A DNA stretch of 64,000 bases from Pseudeuparius sepicola (taxonomy: Eukaryota > Arthropoda > Insecta > Coleoptera > Anthribidae): positions 21,839,735 through 21,903,734 of the forward strand of contig OY987307.1 of NCBI GenBank assembly GCA_963920635.1, read 5' to 3'. The notes below the pieces were generated by a model, which ran no database searches, had not been told where the DNA came from, and saw only the letters and a program-made list of their open reading frames with translations. The stretch's first letter is position 1. Each line of letters opens with the position of its first letter. The position numbers and the translations under genes were made by a program. This document shows positions 22,342 through 33,345 of the stretch, piece by piece.

Positions 22342-22350
22342 TATAAATAG
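22342..22350 (+). promoter_or_regulatory. TATA-box-like motif in the loop of the TGAGGCGCC element
   Basis: TATAAATAG lies in a CG-rich context with palindromic ACGTCGGACGT next to it, followed by CACTTCCTACAACAAAACGAAGG about 25-35 bp down, where a start site would be. No open frame of note follows. Promoter function is inference. Confidence 0.35.
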
Positions 22351-22814
22351 CCACTTCCTACAACAAAACGAAGGCGAAACGAAAATGATCATGCGGGCGG
22401 GAAACTAATATGTAAGATGATTGTGGGGTTATACACCACAAAACATCAAATCCCAAACCTGACACAGAAAAAGAACATCAAGTACGTCGGTATTCATAAT
22501 CACTTCGACTTCGGGCTTCTGCGCTTTCTGCTGCAGCGTTACCGGTGCACTTTAGGGATGCGCGGCGCGACCTCTGGTGACGACCGGTGGTACCCTAAAT
22601 TATTATATATTGGCGCACCAAATTAATATATCGTGTTTTGATATATTTTTTGCGTTTACTGTAATATATACTTTTGGGCGATGCGTAATATATAAATTTG
22701 ACTACAAAAAGATTATTCACGCAAATTTCTATAAATATCATATTAAAAAAATATATTAGCACGAGAAATTTATATATTAAAAAATAATAATTTCGTCCGA
22801 AATGGCGCCTCATA

Positions 22815-23529
22815 CACCGCGTTCCCCCTTGCGGTTAAACGAAGCCCCATTCGCATACACCCACGCCCTCCATTAGGAGTGACAAATCTGTCCAGGCGCT
22901 TCCGCTTGCTTCAGCCTGGCAAGCGAGGCGGCCGGACGTTTTTGCGTACGCCATTGAACTAAAGATGATAACTGAAGATACAGAAACGCTCCCGATGTGT
23001 TTTGTGCTTAGCGCAGCCTATAGACCCCTATAACTACTATAAGAAAAGTCAATAATATTATTCGCCTGTTTTGGGCAGTTACGAATAAGATAGATTATAC
23101 ATCCTGTCCTTTTCAAGCGAAAATAGGATTGGTGGGTTAGAGGTTTATGGCATGTGAATGTGAAGCCAGAATAAGACAGTTCAACAAAACAGCTGATCGA
23201 GTCGAAAATGGCGTTTGGGGGTCAAAAAAAGCTTGGTTGGTAATAAGGCGGTTTGTGCTAATTTTGCATATAGTTTTAATTTATTTTAGAACATTTCGTC
23301 GTAAAAATTGTAGTTTTGGTTTATTTATGTAGTGCAGCTTCTTGTACTACCTCGCGCGGTAGTAGTTGATATCGACAATTAGTGATTATTTTATAAATTT
23401 ACAAGCTCGAAAACCCAAAGCAGCGACCAGCTATAAATAGAAACTAAATGTTTTAAAAATATAGTCTCTGTCTCACTGAGCGACTGAATATTTAGTTAAA
23501 TATTGCAAATTTTCCTCCAGTATCAAATA
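22815..23529. other. unassigned sequence
   Basis: Starts with the presumed continuation of the CTCTAATTCGG repeat. A CG-rich patch near 22885-22950 is unassigned. The open frame at 23147-23332 has no recognisable features. Confidence 0.4.
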
Positions 23530-24332
23530 TACAGAGTGCCCAATTTAGATCGAATAATGGATATAACTTTTTGAATACACCTTGTATAAAAAAATGTTTC
23601 AGACAAGAGTTGTTCAGTTGATCTATCTGCATATTTTGGTGACCTTGATTTTTGTTGAGAGCCAGTCATTTCGTTGCTATATGGCAAACAACTTTGTTTT
23701 TTTTAAATGGCACCATACACTTTCCTGTACTTTTTTATGCATACGAACATGTAAAATTTCATTGGGGTTGCATAAAAAAAATTTGAGAAAAAGTAGGATT
23801 TCTGCAAGTACGCCAAAATTTAAATTCGAGAGCATTGCCTAAAAATTAGGCCATGCCTAATGAAAATTTTGAGATTTTTGCATGTAATTAATAATGATCA
23901 GTTATGGTATATATGACAACCGCATTATTGTTCCATTTAATATAAATGGTAACTTGACTCGCGAAAGGTATTTGGAACTTTTGCAAAATGAGGTGATTCC
24001 TGCCCTTGGTATGCCAATCCAGGTTAGCTGGTTCAGGCAACGCTCTCGAATTTAAATTTTGGCGTACTTGCAGAAATTCTACTTTTTCTCAAAAATGAAA
24101 TTTTACATGCTCGTATGCACAAAAAGGAGCTGATTCCAAATTTGAACAGAAAAGTGTATGGTGCCATTAAAAAAAACAAAGTTGGTTGCCATAGCAACGA
24201 AATCACTGTCTCACAAAAAAAAATCAAAATATGCATATAGATCAACTGAACAACTCTTGTCTAAAATTTTTTTTATACAAGGATTATTTAAAAAGTTATA
24301 TTCACTGTTCCATCTAAATTGGGCACCCTGTA
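23530..24332 (+). mobile_element. mariner/IS630-like element with long arms
   Basis: Arms of about 300 bp are inverted copies (TACAGAGTGCCCAATTTAGA at left, its partner ending GGGCACCCTGTA at right) with TA flanks. The centre keeps only a short piece of transposase (23894-24055). Confidence 0.85.
23894..24055 (+). pseudogene. IS630/mariner-like transposase central fragment
   Basis: Fifty-three codons read MISYGIYDNRIIVPFNINGN then LTRERYLELLQNEVIPALG, ending shortly after. G(I/V)...IIGPF.I.G.L....YL..LQ.E is the conserved stretch after the first catalytic Asp in this transposase family. The rest has been replaced by the element's arm. It differs in sequence from the copy at 20269, so it is another family member. 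Confidence 0.85.
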
Positions 24333-24699
24333 TACATTGTTACCTATTTAGTGCTTACAATAAGCTGTCATACTCTAACGAAGAAACCCAATTAGTGGGC
24401 AAGTCGTCTTCCAAATTTGATAGTTTTCCTGTAAGCAGTGTACAAAACTCTGTTATAAATAATACAAAATGTGTAAAAATTTATTCATCTGTAATAAAAT
24501 GTGTTGAACATACATAGTAAGAAACTTTAATCTGATTTTTGTTATGAAATTTGCACTCTTTCTAGCAATAATTATCGATTTATGGCTTCTAGCACAGAAT
24601 ATCCTACGTATGGCCTTGTGCCAATTAAGGTTTCTTCAATTTTCTGGTCACCCAGTATAAATCATGTTAACTTTTTCCATGCCAATCTTATTTTAAGAA
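24333..24699. other. unassigned AT-rich sequence
   Basis: No gene found. A CACCCAGTATA motif near 24650 may be a decayed mariner-like end. Confidence 0.4.
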
Positions 24700-24974
24700 C
24701 AAGCAGACTTTTTTATGAAGAATTACTTTTTTCGAACATTTGAAAATAAAAATATTTAAGTCCATCCGTGGACACACTGTATATAGCTTTTTATATATAC
24801 GCTGCTTGGTTATTTTTATAGATAACTATATAAAACTATACATGTTTGGAATTTTTCCGAATGGTTTTTTTTTAAAGACTGACACCATATTCGAAAGTTT
24901 GGTGTTTGAATCAATTTATCTTCAAAATTACCGAGAAAATCGGGTATATCACGTTAACTGGAACACCCTGTACA
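24700..24974. repeat. ACAGGGTGTTCCAGTTAAC-ended repeat
   Basis: Right end reads AACTGGAACACCCTGTACA. The inner part CGCTGCTTGGTTATTTTTA...GATAACTATATAAAA recurs at 62497-62560, and the end sequence recurs inverted at 61336-61385. It is a mariner-like group member; the rapsyn exon begins 77 bp beyond it. Confidence 0.6.
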
Positions 24975-25050
24975 TGTTAACTTCATTTTTGTCATATTTC
25001 ATCGCATAAAAAGTTTCGGTTGTATCAATTATTTGACCAATTCGTTAAAG

Positions 25051-25202
25051 GTGGAGCAAGGCTTGCGACTCTACAACCAGCACAAGCAACAGCAAGCTGT
25101 GAGGAAGTGGAAGTCTGCATTGAAGGCCATCAGAAAAAGAGACGACAAGTTTTCGTTGCTGGGGTACCTCTACCAAGCCTACATGGATTGGGGAAAGTAC
25201 AG
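25051..25202 (+). CDS. RAPSN: rapsyn-like exon (first TPR repeat)
   Basis: After the acceptor CGTTAAAG the frame gives 50 full codons plus two bases, ending at the strong donor AG|GTAAGT. The product VEQGLRLYNQHKQQQAVRKW and then LLGYLYQAYMDWGKY aligns position by position with the N-terminus of rapsyn, where vertebrates have (I)EKGLQLY.......AL..W...L and LG.L..AHSEMG.Y. Rapsyn binds the cytoplasmic face of nicotinic receptors and clusters them at the synapse through TPR repeats; insects carry a homologue. The next exon should begin with one base completing Arg/Ser. The longest open frame here in another register (25020-25241) is spurious. The following exon was not found in the window. Confidence 0.85.
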
Positions 25203-26150
25203 GTAAGTCATTCATTTTCATACATTTATTGTCATACCTAAAGGTACCTGTATTATTTTCAAAAGAAACCTTAAAGTTCCTTACACAAAAGGGTTAGATA
25301 CTAAAAGTATCAAGGTATCTTCGCAACTGGAAGATTTTGTTATCCTATGAACTTTCAACTGTTATAACCTTTGAATACAAAACAATTATTTCATATTACT
25401 AATACATCTATTCCGTAGATTAAGAAAAAAGGTACCTACCTATATCCCCTATCTATTTCTTCTTCCCCTTTTTGGGATTCCGTTTTATCTATCCAATGAC
25501 AATTAGGGCGTCTGAACCTATACAAACGTGACCTTGTTTTTGTTGCCTGATGGAAGAGCCGAACTGCTGTTTAGCAGGTTGCTGGGCCATAAAAAAGTTT
25601 CGGAGATCGCCAGATTCGAGATATACCACGACCATAAATCAGGGGAATAAATATCGGGGTGTCTGTGTAGAGCCAAAACGAGACCGTTTCAGTTTCATTC
25701 GGAAATAGTTGTTGGGGATGATATAGGTTTATGTTCGAGTTCTTTTGACAGTCCTTGGTTCCATTCATTTCATAGCAGCTTGAGTTTACATCATAGTATG
25801 TATCGTTATGTAAGTATATTTACTCACAGCCGACTCTAGGAGAAGCCCTGAAGTAGAGAAAACTGACAACAAGGGATGTGGGTCCATGTCAGTTGATTTT
25901 ACAATTTACCAGAATTAAATTTGTGTAGTGCGGGTAGTGCTATCGTCGCAAGATTGCTACGACGAGGCAGTGTGTCTCTGGGTGGAAACAGGCAGCCCGA
26001 AGTGCTGGCGACAGCTTTTTTATTAATTTGTTTTGTTTGTGCAAAAGTGAAACATTTCGAAGTGAAGAATCGTTCCTTTACAATTTCAAGCCTCAATATA
26101 CCTAGAACCGTCGAAGGAAGCTAGAACATAGTTATATACCTGGCTATAAG
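25203..26150. other. intron sequence, nothing firmly identified
   Basis: A GC-richer patch at 25900-26120 resembles an untranslated leader in composition but has no supported gene. Confidence 0.45.
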
Positions 26151-26157
26151 TCAAATA

Positions 26158-26378
26158 ATAATAATAATAATAATAATTCTCACCCTCACAATACTCCAAA
26201 CTAGGAGTACCCCAGAGGCAACCACATGCTTGAGCGGGGGAGGGGGGCAATTACTATTACTTTGTCTTCGTTGCCATTTGCGGCTAGGGCCGACTTTTTT
26301 CCCGATAGAACTAGGATAGCATTCGCTCAAGTACTAAGAAAAACCCTAGAAAACCGTAGTAATTCCAGTAATCCCAAA
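26158..26378 (-). mobile_element. SINE, 5'-truncated copy
   Basis: Reverse-oriented copy of the SINE at 31693-32127, retaining the 3' part: an AAT-repeat tail at 26158-26177, CTCACCCTCACAATACTCC, the CCCCTCC region, and the block GATAGAACTAGGATAGCATT. The 5' end is lost after GGGATTAC. Confidence 0.8.
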
Positions 26379-26379
26379 T

Positions 26380-28780
26380 CGTAATAGTAACTTGACGTAG
26401 CTAGGTTTTCTTTGCTTGACGACAAGCGGTCAACTTGTATTCATTTTGGGCTTTCCAAAGGACGAAAATTTAAAAATAAAATGATTAAGGGCCAATTGCA
26501 TAGGCAAACTAAAGTACCCTTTAAAATTAAAGGAGCTTTCTAACAATCCAACCATTGTTTAGTATTGTTGCAAAAATTTCTTTAACTATTGTCAAAAGAT
26601 AATTTAGTTGAATGTATTCTGAAATTGACCCTAACTGCCATTTCAGTCAGAAGAGATTACTCTTCTTCTCAACATGCTGTTCTCTGTTCGCTTCTTTGCA
26701 TTTTGATGAAAATTTAACCATAAGAGAAGATAGATCATTTGCCTGATCGCGCACTTTGAGAAAAATTCTCACAAAAATTCGACTTACAACAAAATGTAGT
26801 CCCCTCTATTTGCCCAAATCTACCATATTATTTGTCGAAAATGTACTTATATCTACACCAAGTATCGTACTTATTATAAATACTTATACTTCTGTGTATA
26901 TTTTGTAACTTGTTACTGCTTTTATTGTCTGTTAAACAAATGTTCCTGCTTACTTAGGTACCCAATTATCGAAACAAAGTTCGAAAATGTATTTAATTAT
27001 AATTAAAAGGAGGCTTGAACATCTATTAGAAAACATAAACTAAGCCAAAGTACAGACTGCTCTACACGGCATAGACCCGTTGAACCGTCCCGCTGCGTCA
27101 TTGCCACATATTTGCACAGGGCTTGTAAGCTTGAGAAGGTTATGATTTACCCTAACACTTTGGAAACTATATTGGTTGTCCGCAGTTTTTGTAAACGGGC
27201 TTTTGCCAATTTGTAGAAAAAGTTATTTTAGAACAATAAGGTCCATTGTGTCATTTTCTCTGTTTGCGTGTGTATTTTTTGTGTTTTCAAGGGTTTTTTT
27301 TTGTTAATTTATAACTATTTAGGACATAACCTACCACAGGTAAACATTGTACTCACGAGCGTAATGTTTGTTTACTTTGGTAAATTTCCGTTAGATGTTG
27401 GTGGACTACAAACGTGTGTATTTTGATGCTGTTGCTCCCTCTATCCTTGGTTATTTCTCTGAGTAATGACACATTCCATAACTTGTTGTAGAATTCCATA
27501 TCGTAAATTTACTTATTCCATATCGTAAATTTACTTATTTTTTTACCTTTTCCCAGATAATTCAAATAATGTTTGCATAGTGAAGTGAATTTATTACCTT
27601 TTTGATTTTTCAATGTCAATCAACTGTAATTAGTGGGGTGCGTGGGGATAGGCAGCTCTTGGTTTTCCTCAACGGATGCACGTTGTTTGCGAATACTGCA
27701 GTACCAAACAAAATACAAAACTAAGCACAAATATGCACCAAAACTAAAGCACTTTATCGCTGTTTACTTGAAATTCAACTTCCTAAATATCTACTGTCAG
27801 GCTTGAAAAAAAAAAAACAACTAAAACCTGCAAAATAGATCGCTGTAGGTGTGGTTACACAATATTCTCGTGCAATTTAAAAATTGTGATACAAATGTGT
27901 GTGCGAAAATTTGCGAAAATACCTCAAGCAAATAACGGTGCTCATGGATACAACATTTTCTTAAGATGTTTGAAGTGTTATAACTATAACGCCTGCAAAA
28001 TTAAAACAGAACGCATCTATAATACCTACAGATGAGAGGTATTTCTTATATCTTCAGTTTCACTTTCCATGATAAGATCGATTGAAATGTGGCAGAGCTA
28101 ACCTTGACCGTTTTATAAACGAAGACTCGGGTCTTAAGGTTAATTTGCCACACGTTTTAAACTTCAACATAAAAAATCTTTCGCATTTTCCTTTTGTAGT
28201 AATCCTCCAAGACTAAATCACCCTCAGGTTTTAATCGGGAAAATATAATAGATGATATAATTCATAAAAATATCAAGAAAAGTTCATCAACTCTATGTTT
28301 TAAAGCTTCGTTTTCGATATACAGTTAAATTTGTATAAAAAAAACTATATTTTTTCGAAAATCTCACAAACTACTTGGCCGATTTTGATGAAACTTTGCA
28401 TGTTTTTAGCAATAGGTAAAGAGCTTTAGATTTAATTTATATCTTCCAGTATCCCCAAACAATTTGTACACAGTTTGATATTATTTTAAGATTAATAATT
28501 ACAAATACAATTTTTTGTCTCTTGTATTCGCAAAGGACGAGAATTTAAAAATCAAACGATCAACTGTCATTCCAATCAGAAGAGATTGCTCTACTTTACC
28601 ACATTGAATTGTCTGTTGAAGAGAAATAATAATAACCAAGAATAGAGGGATGAGGGAGTAAAAACAAAAAGTTACCAGAGCCAACATATTTTTGAGTTGC
28701 TAAGATGCTAAGTACTCTTTTAACCTAAAACTAAATTGCCCTGTTGTTATAGTAGCTAATTATAGTATGTAATATCACTA
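26380..28780. other. AT-rich intron sequence with small repeats
   Basis: Two related segments near 26455-26670 and 28520-28600 share CAAAGGACGA.AATTTAAAAAT and CAGAAGAGATT. A sequence near 27066 (CATAGACCCGTTGAACCGTCC) recurs at 29719. No gene is supported. Confidence 0.45.
27493..27536. repeat. 22-bp tandem duplication
   Basis: TTCCATATCGTAAATTTACT and two more bases are repeated directly twice, without interruption. Confidence 0.85.
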
Positions 28781-29465
28781 GTGCCAGAAATTTTATCGAT
28801 AATTTTTTCGAAAGCGCTATTTTGCCTAGAAAGATCACGAGCTTCGCTCTCGGGATTTTATCAGAAAATAAAAGCCCAATTTGTACGAGTGGTTTTGCTA
28901 ATGAGCAAAATAGGGCTTGAGAATAAAATTATCTAGAAAAATTTCCGGCACGAGTGGTATTTGTCGAGATAATTTCACGAATACGATTTAATAATTTCTG
29001 TATTGATTTTTTCTATGTTTACATTTCCAAAACGACTCATTTTGAACGAGTTTATTGACAGCTTCGACTGTAGCGTTCGAGTAAACAAACATGACGCTTG
29101 GGTATCCAAGGCAAATGCGATTATACCTACACCCTGTCGGCGTTGGTTTATTTTCTGAATGTGTCATAAATTTAAACGGAGGCGGAGGTCTAAATAACAA
29201 GAATTTAGCAATGTAAAAGTTATATAAATTCATAGATATAATGCTTAATAATACCGCAACATAATTTATAAGCTGCATAATTTAGAACAGTGTGAAACAC
29301 ACAAACTTTAAGAAGTAGGTATTGTATCCAACAGATTCGCGGTTGCTAAGCAACGAAGTGATAATTTGCACAAGTGCAATTAACGGTAATTGCACTAGTG
29401 CAAATTATCGCTAGCAGAGGCATATCATTGGCATATCATGCAAGCAGTATGAGGGAAATAATCAC
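28780..29465. repeat. interspersed repeat with internal hairpins, copy 1
   Basis: Matches the reverse complement of 61375-62105, including GCGCTATTTTGCC, GAAAATAAAAGCCCAATTTGT, the GTTTATTGACAGC region, and GCAAGCAGTATGAGGGAAAT at the end. The first 200 bp contain complementary blocks (AAAATAGCGCT-type) able to fold back. No intact coding. Confidence 0.75.
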
Positions 29466-30850
29466 TTTATGAAAATCGTCAACAGATACTTCAAACCGCC
29501 CGACATGGCAACGCTGCCGTTGCCGCCGCGTTCATCACTCTGCGCTATTTGTTTTGTGTTCGCCCAGCAAGTCGAGTTTTCCGATTGTTTACGTATGTGT
29601 TTTTCGTAGTTTCGGTCGTTTTTTTTGTTGTTGAATATTTATTAGGAAACAGAAGCTACACCAAAGTGCCGAAAAGTCCGTCAAAAAGGCTGATCGCTAT
29701 TAGACCCGCTAGACTGCGTAGACCCGTTGAACCGTCCGTTGCGGTGTTGCCACAGGTCGGTTCATGGCTTGAAATTTATTTCGATTGTGGTATTATTTGA
29801 TGGGTATCAAGAATCCTTGTTTTAGGATATTATTCAATTGGCTCCTGTCTTTACAATCGTGCGCTTTCTCTCCAATCAAAACATCCCTTTGTTCATTAAC
29901 TACTAGAACCTAAATTTAGGTCACCGCCGACGTGATATCCAACTACAGGGAAGGGTGACTTTAGACGTTTCCCATTCATATTGTATTAATATTATTAATG
30001 TGTGCTCCGTACGCAAGTGCCGGTTTGCATTTAAATGGACACTTTAAACCTAAAAGCTGTTGTATGGCTTTTGGAGAAACATCTCGAGGGACTCTCGGCC
30101 CTCAGCAAAATAAACATAAACAGCTCCTGTACCTAAGTGGGTGTAGGGTGTAGGGTCTAAGAACTGGTAACATCCTGGAATGGAAGTGAGGAAATATACC
30201 TACGTGCTGGAATATACAGTGTGCCCGCGGATAGGGCAGGTACGCAGCACTATTGTAAACTTTATTAAGGTTCTTTTTTCGTAGAAATGTCAATGTCGAT
30301 AACATAGTTCGCTTATCATAACACTGCACAGTAAATAGTTTTAAAATATCAATAATTCGAAATCTACTGAAGATGCTGCCAGCTGCGACCATCGGAACGC
30401 CTGGAAGATTATTCATCGACCACGGGGTGTCCAACTTTAGAACTGTACAAATCCGCAAAATCTTCATTTTTGGACTTTTTTGTTAGAAAGGCCTTTAAAA
30501 GCTGCTTCTTTTGATCTGTCTACCATTTTCAAAATGCAAATCCAGGGCCGTCTGCGATTTTTTCATACCCCCGATTTTCACTAAAACCATTTAGCAATAA
30601 TTTTGTTTATTTAAAATATGATCCCACAGCGTTAAATAATCACGACACACCAAAACACTCAAAACAGAGCAAATTCGAACGAAAAATATACAGGGAGTTC
30701 CTTTCTACAGAGTGCCAAAGTTGAGTAAAATATTAATATTAAAGGCATCTGACAAGTCAAGTGTCCCATGGAATGCCCTCAAAACGGTTGAATTGTCAAC
30801 GTCAACAGGACCACTCAAAGCGTTGGTGTGCAAAGGTCCAATACAAAATA
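29466..30850. other. unassigned sequence with mariner-like motifs
   Basis: TATACAGTGTGCCCGCGG near 30216 and TATACAGGGAGTTCC near 30690 look like unpaired element ends. The open frames at 29549-29800 and 30102-30467 (minus) show no recognised domain. Confidence 0.4.
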
Positions 30851-30927
30851 TACAGGGTACTAATAATCACATTTAGCACCTCACTAATTTGTTTTCACTT
30901 TTCACAATATTACTTTCACAAAATAGC

Positions 30928-30999
30928 TCACCGCTTCTTAACTACATAACTTTTTCTTAGAAGTTGTTCGAAATGCTGTCCTCCATTCCTAATAAAAGC
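30928..30999 (-). pseudogene. mariner/IS630-like transposase C-terminal remnant
   Basis: Minus strand reads AFIRNGGQHFEQLLRKSYVV and KKR, then a stop; an in-frame TGA precedes it. This is the family's GGxHFEQLL tail. A TATACAGGGTACT end lies just left at 30850, consistent with the 3' end of a decayed element. Confidence 0.7.
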
Positions 31000-31692
31000 T
31001 CAGACAAATAATAAACATAGACTAACCTAATGACTGCAATGTAATCAGCCAACATAAAAAATGCCTACTCAAAACAACAAATTTAACACTTAAGCCTGCA
31101 TCATATGATAACCAGAGGTTACCTATGCCACAAATCCAACACTTTACTCATCCCATCGTTCTTAAAACTACACTAATTCACTAGTTACTAAGTTAACTAT
31201 ATGTCTTTTGTCCAATAACCCGAAAATCTCATCAAGAAAACAAGAATAACGCAAAAGTAAACACTCGAAACACATCAACACAAACCGGCGAAATCTCGAC
31301 GAACTCTGGATCAGGTGTTGGGGCATAATAAACAAGTGCATATCGATCACAAAGAGCTCGTGCAACGTTATCACGTTAGCCAGAATAAGCAATTTACTAA
31401 GGATATTATTTATAGACCAAGTAGGATCAGTAAATTCACAAAATCAGTAAAATTTATTGTTAAATGATAACTGTCCAAATTGTTACTATAATATGTAGAT
31501 TGTAGATATCAACTAAATGTTCAAACTTTATCTTTTTTAATGATGGTTATACATTTATTTCGTAAGAAGAAGAAGAAGTTTGGCAATGGTGTAACGATTG
31601 CATTGTTTTGTTTTAGATTTCTGTTACTAACTCAGGCAAATAATGTTACTAAACATTTTTTATCTTGGCAGGGTTTTTATTGTATTTTTTAT
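31000..31692. other. unassigned AT-rich sequence
   Basis: Continuation of the decayed mariner-like element on the left, otherwise nothing identified. Confidence 0.4.
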
Positions 31693-32127
31693 GGGGCCGC
31701 GGTGGCGTCGCTCGTACCGGCGCTGACTTTTTAGACTGCATGTTTTTCTGCCTTCGATCGACTTTGGTTCGAACCGATGTCGAGGCAAGGGCATGCACAT
31801 GTCTTCAAAGAAAAACACCGCTATGGGCAAGAGCGCTGGACAAATGTGGGTTCACGGTATTGCTCCCAAATAGCTTTATCCGTGTGATTTACTAATTGTC
31901 CTACACTCACTGGGATTACTACGGGTTTCTAGGGTTTTCCGTAGTACTTGAGCGAATGCTATCCTAGTTCTATCGGGAAAAAAGTCGGCCCTAGACGCAA
32001 ATGGCAACGAAGACAAAATAATAGTAATTGCCACCCTCCCCCGCACAAGCATGTGGTTGCTTCTGGGGTACTCCTAGTTTGGAGTATTGTGAGGGTGATA
32101 AATATTATTATTATTATTATATTATAT
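31693..32127 (+). mobile_element. tRNA-derived SINE with ATT-repeat tail
   Basis: The head GGGGCCGCGGTGGCGTCGCT carries an A-box-like motif near 31702. A perfect B-box GGTTCGAACC is at 31766-31775, spaced as in tRNA-derived SINEs. The body ends GTTTGGAGTATTGTGAGGGT followed by an ATT repeat from about 32102. Truncated copies lie at 26158-26378, 45799-45914 and, as tails only, at 11513 and 34436. It has no coding; an ATT tail suggests a LINE partner recognising that tail. Confidence 0.7.
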
Positions 32128-32459
32128 ATTATTATTAGTCTATATTTATTATTTGTCTGATAATAAAAGATTCAACTCTTCGCTGCATAGATTCTTTTAT
32201 TTTAGCTCATGTATCGAGGCTATTTTTTCTTCTACACAAGCTCGTCGAGTGGCAACAGTGTCCAAAAATCTCTTATCGATCTATTGCAAATTCCGGTCAT
32301 TGCCTACGGCCCGCTGGGAGGACTTTTTCTTCTATAATCCACACAATACTTACCATGTCATCTCATTCGTATCATTAAGGAGCTTTTTTTTACTGTTACG
32401 ACCTGCATAATATATTCAAAACAATTGAGGTAGTTATAATATTGTTACATTCCTGTACG
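32128..32459. other. unassigned sequence
   Basis: No gene found. Confidence 0.4.
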
Positions 32460-33345
32460 TACAGGGTGTCCACGAAATATTTGACCCCCCCACTAACTTT
32501 TTTATTTTTTGAGCTAGAAACACGAATAAAAAAGCATTTTGTAGAGAATTTTATTAATTTATTTGCGGTTTTATTGCATTTTATATAGGGTGTTTAGAAA
32601 AAGAGTGGCAAACTAAACTTATGTTTTTTTAAATGAAACACCCTATATATTTTTGCATTTTTGAAATCTGCTCATCAAGGCAATTAAAATGATATTAAAC
32701 TTTGTGGCATTATCTTTTTCCGTTTTTGAAAAATTCCGTTTTCAACTTTTGTACTAAATTTATTTAACTCGAATTTGTGGATCTCGTGATAAAGATAGAT
32801 GATTGATGTAATAACAAAAAATATTTGTTTCAAACAAGAGAGTAATATAGTGAAACTCCAAAATGTTTAGGAGCCTTTTCAAATTTTACTGATAATATTC
32901 TTGAAATAAAAAATTTCAGGAAAATCGCAAAAGCTCCTAAGTATTTTGGAGTTTCACTATGTTACTCTCTTGTTTAAAACCAATATTTTTTGTTATTTCA
33001 TCGATCATCTATTTTTATCAAGAGATCCACAAATTCGAGTTAAATAAATTTAGTATAAAATTTGAAACGGAATTTTTCAAAAACGGAAAAAGATAATGCC
33101 ACAAAGTTTAACATCATTTTAATTGCCTTGATGAGCAGATTTCAAAAATGAAAAAATATATAGGGTGTTCCATTTAAAAAAACATAAAATTAGTTTGCCA
33201 CTCTTTTTCTAAATACCCTATATAAAATGCAATAAAACCGTAAAAAAATTAATAAAATTCTCTACAAAATGCTTTTTTATTCGTGTTTCTAGCTCAAAAA
33301 ATAAAAAAGTTAGTGGGGGGTCAAATATCTCGTGGACACCCTGTA
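32460..33345. mobile_element. 886-bp near-complete palindrome, mariner-like ends
   Basis: TACAGGGTGTCCACGAAATAT at left is mirrored by the right end ACACCCTGTA. The arms of about 430 bp match almost base for base, with TA at the edges and a centre near 32902. No transposase remains. A second internal pair of GGGTGTTT/AAACACCC motifs suggests it formed from nested ends. In RNA it would make a hairpin over 400 bp long. Confidence 0.9.

Larger units (their letters stand above)
19473..22812. mobile_element. TA-flanked inverted-repeat element, TGAGGCGCCATTTCGG ends, with nested insertions
   Basis: Outer ends TGAGGCGCCATTTCGGAC are inverted and flanked by TA (19471-19472 and 22813-22814). Arms of about 300-320 bp match each other, but the left arm is split by a mariner-like element at 19619-21761. 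Without that, the element is about 1.2 kb. Its loop (about 21906-22520) holds a 31-bp hAT insertion, CG-rich unique sequence and a TATA-box-like motif. No transposase of its own is seen. Confidence 0.8.
5779..25050 (+). other. inferred 19.3-kb intron filled with transposons
   Basis: It begins GTACGG and ends CGTTAAAG before the rapsyn-like exon. Both flanking exons agree in strand and phase (0/0). The acceptor has a weak pyrimidine tract, so RNA evidence would be needed to confirm it. Contents are annotated separately. Confidence 0.6.

Noticed and set aside
24158..24517. 119-codon plus-strand frame
   Set aside because: It starts inside the arm of the mariner-like element and runs through its end; arm sequence is not coding.
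25020..25241. 73-codon open frame over the rapsyn exon
   Set aside because: Wrong register: it gives no recognisable protein, whereas the frame from 25051 gives the TPR sequence between consensus splice sites.
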